Translations under genes and position numbers: made by a program
Notes under the pieces: generated by a model
What the model saw: the letters and a program-made list of their open reading frames with translations, nothing else
What the model was told of the DNA's origin: nothing
Database searches by the model: none
From: Gammaproteobacteria bacterium
GTDB taxonomy: Bacteria; Pseudomonadota; Gammaproteobacteria; J044
Assembly: GCA_003696465.1 (NCBI GenBank)
Contig: RFHG01000233.1
Span: 1-8,248 of the forward strand
Reading direction: 5' to 3'
Length of the DNA stretch: 8,248 bases
Part shown: in pieces, positions 6,726 through 8,248 of the stretch
How the letters are laid out: every line of letters begins with the position of its first letter
Position numbering within the stretch: the first letter of the stretch is position 1

Positions 6726-8248
6726 TCAGGAGGCCTTGGCCTCCAGATCTCCGCCATTCTCTTCCTCGGCCTCTTCCAGCAGGCGATCGCGCTGTTCCTC
6801 GCTCATGATCAGGGTCTCGCCATGCTCGGCCTCGGGCAGCTTGAAGCCGGCCACCGAGCGACGCAGCTCGTTGGCCAGTTCGGTGAGGTTACCGATCGAC
6901 ACGGCCACCTCGTTGGTCCCCTCGGAGGTCTGCATGGTGATCTCCTGGATGACGTTCATGGTGTTGGTCACGCTGACCGACACCGCGGCCTGCTGGCGGG
7001 CAGACTGGGAGATCGACTGGATGAGTTCGGCCAGCTGGTGCGACACGCGTTCGATCTGGTCGAGGGCGTCACCGGCATCCAGGGCCAGCTTGGCCCCGGC
7101 CACCACGTTGGCGGTACTCTGCTCCATGGAGATGACCGCCTCGTTGGTATCGGCCTGAATGGTCTTTACCAGGGCCTCGATCTGCTTGGTGGCGTTGGCC
7201 GAGCGCTCGGCCAGTCGCTGCACCTCGTCGGCCACCACCGCGAAACCGCGACCTGCCTCGCCAGCCGAGGAGGCCTGGATGGCGGCGTTCAGGGCCAGGA
7301 TGTTGGTCTGGTCGGCGATGTCGTCGATCAGGCTCACGATGTCGCCGATCTCCTGCGAGGACTCACCCAGTCGCTTGATTCGCTTGGAGGTCTCCTGAAT
7401 CTGCTCGCGGATGGTATCCATGCCGTCGATGGTCAGGCGCACGGTCTCCGCACCCTTGCGCGAGAGGTCCACCGACTGCTGGGCCACCTCGGCAGAGACC
7501 GACGCGTTCTCCGATACCTGCTCGATGGAGTCGGCCATGTCGGTGATGGCCGCCGAGGCCGAGGCGATCTCGCGGGCCTGGTGGTTGGAGGCGTCGGCCA
7601 GGCGCAGGGCCGTGGCCTGTGCCTTTTCGGCAGCATCCGAGACCTTTTCCGAGGTCTCGTTGATGGTGGTAACCAGGCTGCGCAGGGCGTCGATGGCGTA
7701 GTTGACCGAGTCGGCGATGGCGCCGGTGATGTCCTCGGTCACGGTTGCGTGCACCGTCAGGTCACCCTCGGCCAGGCTGGACATCTCGTCGAGCAGGCGC
7801 AGGATGGCGCGCTGGTTGCGCCGGTTCTGCTCGGTGGTCACGGCCAGGCGGTTGCGGGTGTCGCGGTACAGGATGTAACCCAGCAGGATGAGCAGCACCA
7901 GGGCGATCACGCCGGCGGCGGCACCTGCCAGCTGGAACACGAACAGTCGCCCATTATGCTCTACAAATGCAGCCTCAAGCTCCTGCGAATCGTCCAGCAG
8001 ATCACTTGAAAGTTCATCCACCTTGGCGGCAGCGTCCTTGACCTCAAACAGTTGCGGCGAGGCCTCGAGAATGGCGCCCACGTGATCGGACACGGTCTTG
8101 AACAGCATCGCCACCTCGCGCAGCTTGTCGCGCGCCTCGGGGTACGGGACCTTCTTGATATTGAGGGCGGGATAGCCGCGAATCATGCCTTCCAGCACGC
8201 GCCCGAACAGGGCGGCATCACGTCCGAAACGATCGGCCGCGGTGGCAG
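6726..8248 (-). CDS. pilJ: PilJ, type IV pilus methyl-accepting chemoreceptor (5' end cut by window edge)
   Basis: Membrane chemoreceptor feeding ChpA. The frame is open to the right edge, giving 506 visible residues; a GTG at 8198 is an internal valine, not the start, because the PilJ-like stretch RFGRDAALFGR lies upstream of it. In order: the end of the periplasmic sensor domain (about 1-98), a membrane segment (about 100-127, VIALVLLILLGYIL), a HAMP-like region (about 128-182), and a long cytoplasmic coiled coil whose tip (about 305-364, 7334-7155) reads IADQTNILALNAAIQAS then GRGFAVVADEVQRLAERSA. The D in IADQTN and the IQAS in place of the enteric VEAA fit PilJ as I know the family. After the usual FKLP end there is an extra charged tail of about 35 residues (DRLLEEAEEENGGDLEAKAS at the terminus). 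There is no NWETF-type CheR docking pentapeptide. It ends 57 bp before chpA, in the same operon. About a quarter of the protein, including the first membrane helix, is missing if its length matches the roughly 680 residues of Pseudomonas PilJ. Confidence 0.94.
   Translation of the reverse strand, partial: ATAADRFGRDAALFGRVLEGMIRGYPALNIKKVPYPEARDKLREVAMLFKTVSDHVGAILEASPQLFEVKDAAAKVDELSSDLLDDSQELEAAFVEHNGRLFVFQLAGAAAGVIALVLLILLGYILYRDTRNRLAVTTEQNRRNQRAILRLLDEMSSLAEGDLTVHATVTEDITGAIADSVNYAIDALRSLVTTINETSEKVSDAAEKAQATALRLADASNHQAREIASASAAITDMADSIEQVSENASVSAEVAQQSVDLSRKGAETVRLTIDGMDTIREQIQETSKRIKRLGESSQEIGDIVSLIDDIADQTNILALNAAIQASSAGEAGRGFAVVADEVQRLAERSANATKQIEALVKTIQADTNEAVISMEQSTANVVAGAKLALDAGDALDQIERVSHQLAELIQSISQSARQQAAVSVSVTNTMNVIQEITMQTSEGTNEVAVSIGNLTELANELRRSVAGFKLPEAEHGETLIMSEEQRDRLLEEAEEENGGDLEAKAS

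Noticed and set aside
4119..8009. A very long plus-strand open frame (1296 codons) antisense to chpA and pilJ
   Set aside because: It is in exact codon register with the minus-strand genes, so it stays open simply because the sense genes avoid TTA, CTA and TCA codons, as expected at high GC. The translation is low-complexity (rich in L, G, H, Q, D), shows no family motif, and opposes two well-recognised genes.
8196..8198. GTG at 8198 as the start of the chemoreceptor
   Set aside because: The frame stays open to the window edge and the upstream residues (RFGRDAALFGR) continue the PilJ sensor domain, so the true start lies outside the window.

Overview
The window is a GC-rich stretch (high GC by eye, codons strongly favouring G/C in the third position) carrying part of a Chp/Pil-type chemosensory operon, the system that controls type IV pilus twitching motility and surface responses in Pseudomonas and related Gammaproteobacteria. 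All three genes read on the minus strand, so transcription runs from the right edge to the left. The PilJ and ChpA/PilL family signatures point to a gammaproteobacterium. I cannot name the genus; the absence of pilK and chpB between these genes and the short ChpA make a Pseudomonas proper unlikely.

Layout in transcription order: (1) 8248 to 6726, the C-terminal 506 residues of PilJ, a membrane chemoreceptor, cut by the right edge; (2) a 57-bp gap; (3) 6668 to 477, a complete 2063-residue ChpA/PilL hybrid CheA kinase with degenerate N-terminal modules, three canonical HPt domains, a CheA core (dimerisation, ATPase, CheW-like) and a C-terminal CheY-like receiver; (4) a 13-bp gap; (5) 463 to the left edge, a CheW-like coupling protein, probably ChpC, cut near its C terminus. 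Coding density is close to complete and there are no RNA genes, mobile elements or CRISPR arrays.

How the genes work together (family knowledge): PilJ senses a signal and forms arrays with CheW-like adaptors and ChpA. ChpA autophosphorylates on its HPt histidines and passes phosphate to response regulators (PilG and PilH in Pseudomonas, not in this window) and to its own receiver, which sets the activity of the pilus extension and retraction motors. ChpC is a second adaptor, thought to link other receptors to the kinase.

The most unusual thing I found is a perfectly phased A AAA AAG slippery heptamer (2358 to 2352) in chpA, at the linker between the HPt half and the kinase half. A -1 slip there meets a TAG after three codons, with a purine-rich Shine-Dalgarno-like run 10 nt upstream and GC inverted repeats around it. 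This resembles the dnaX frameshift cassette and would release a kinase-less, HPt-only ChpA of about 1442 residues. It is a hypothesis from sequence alone.
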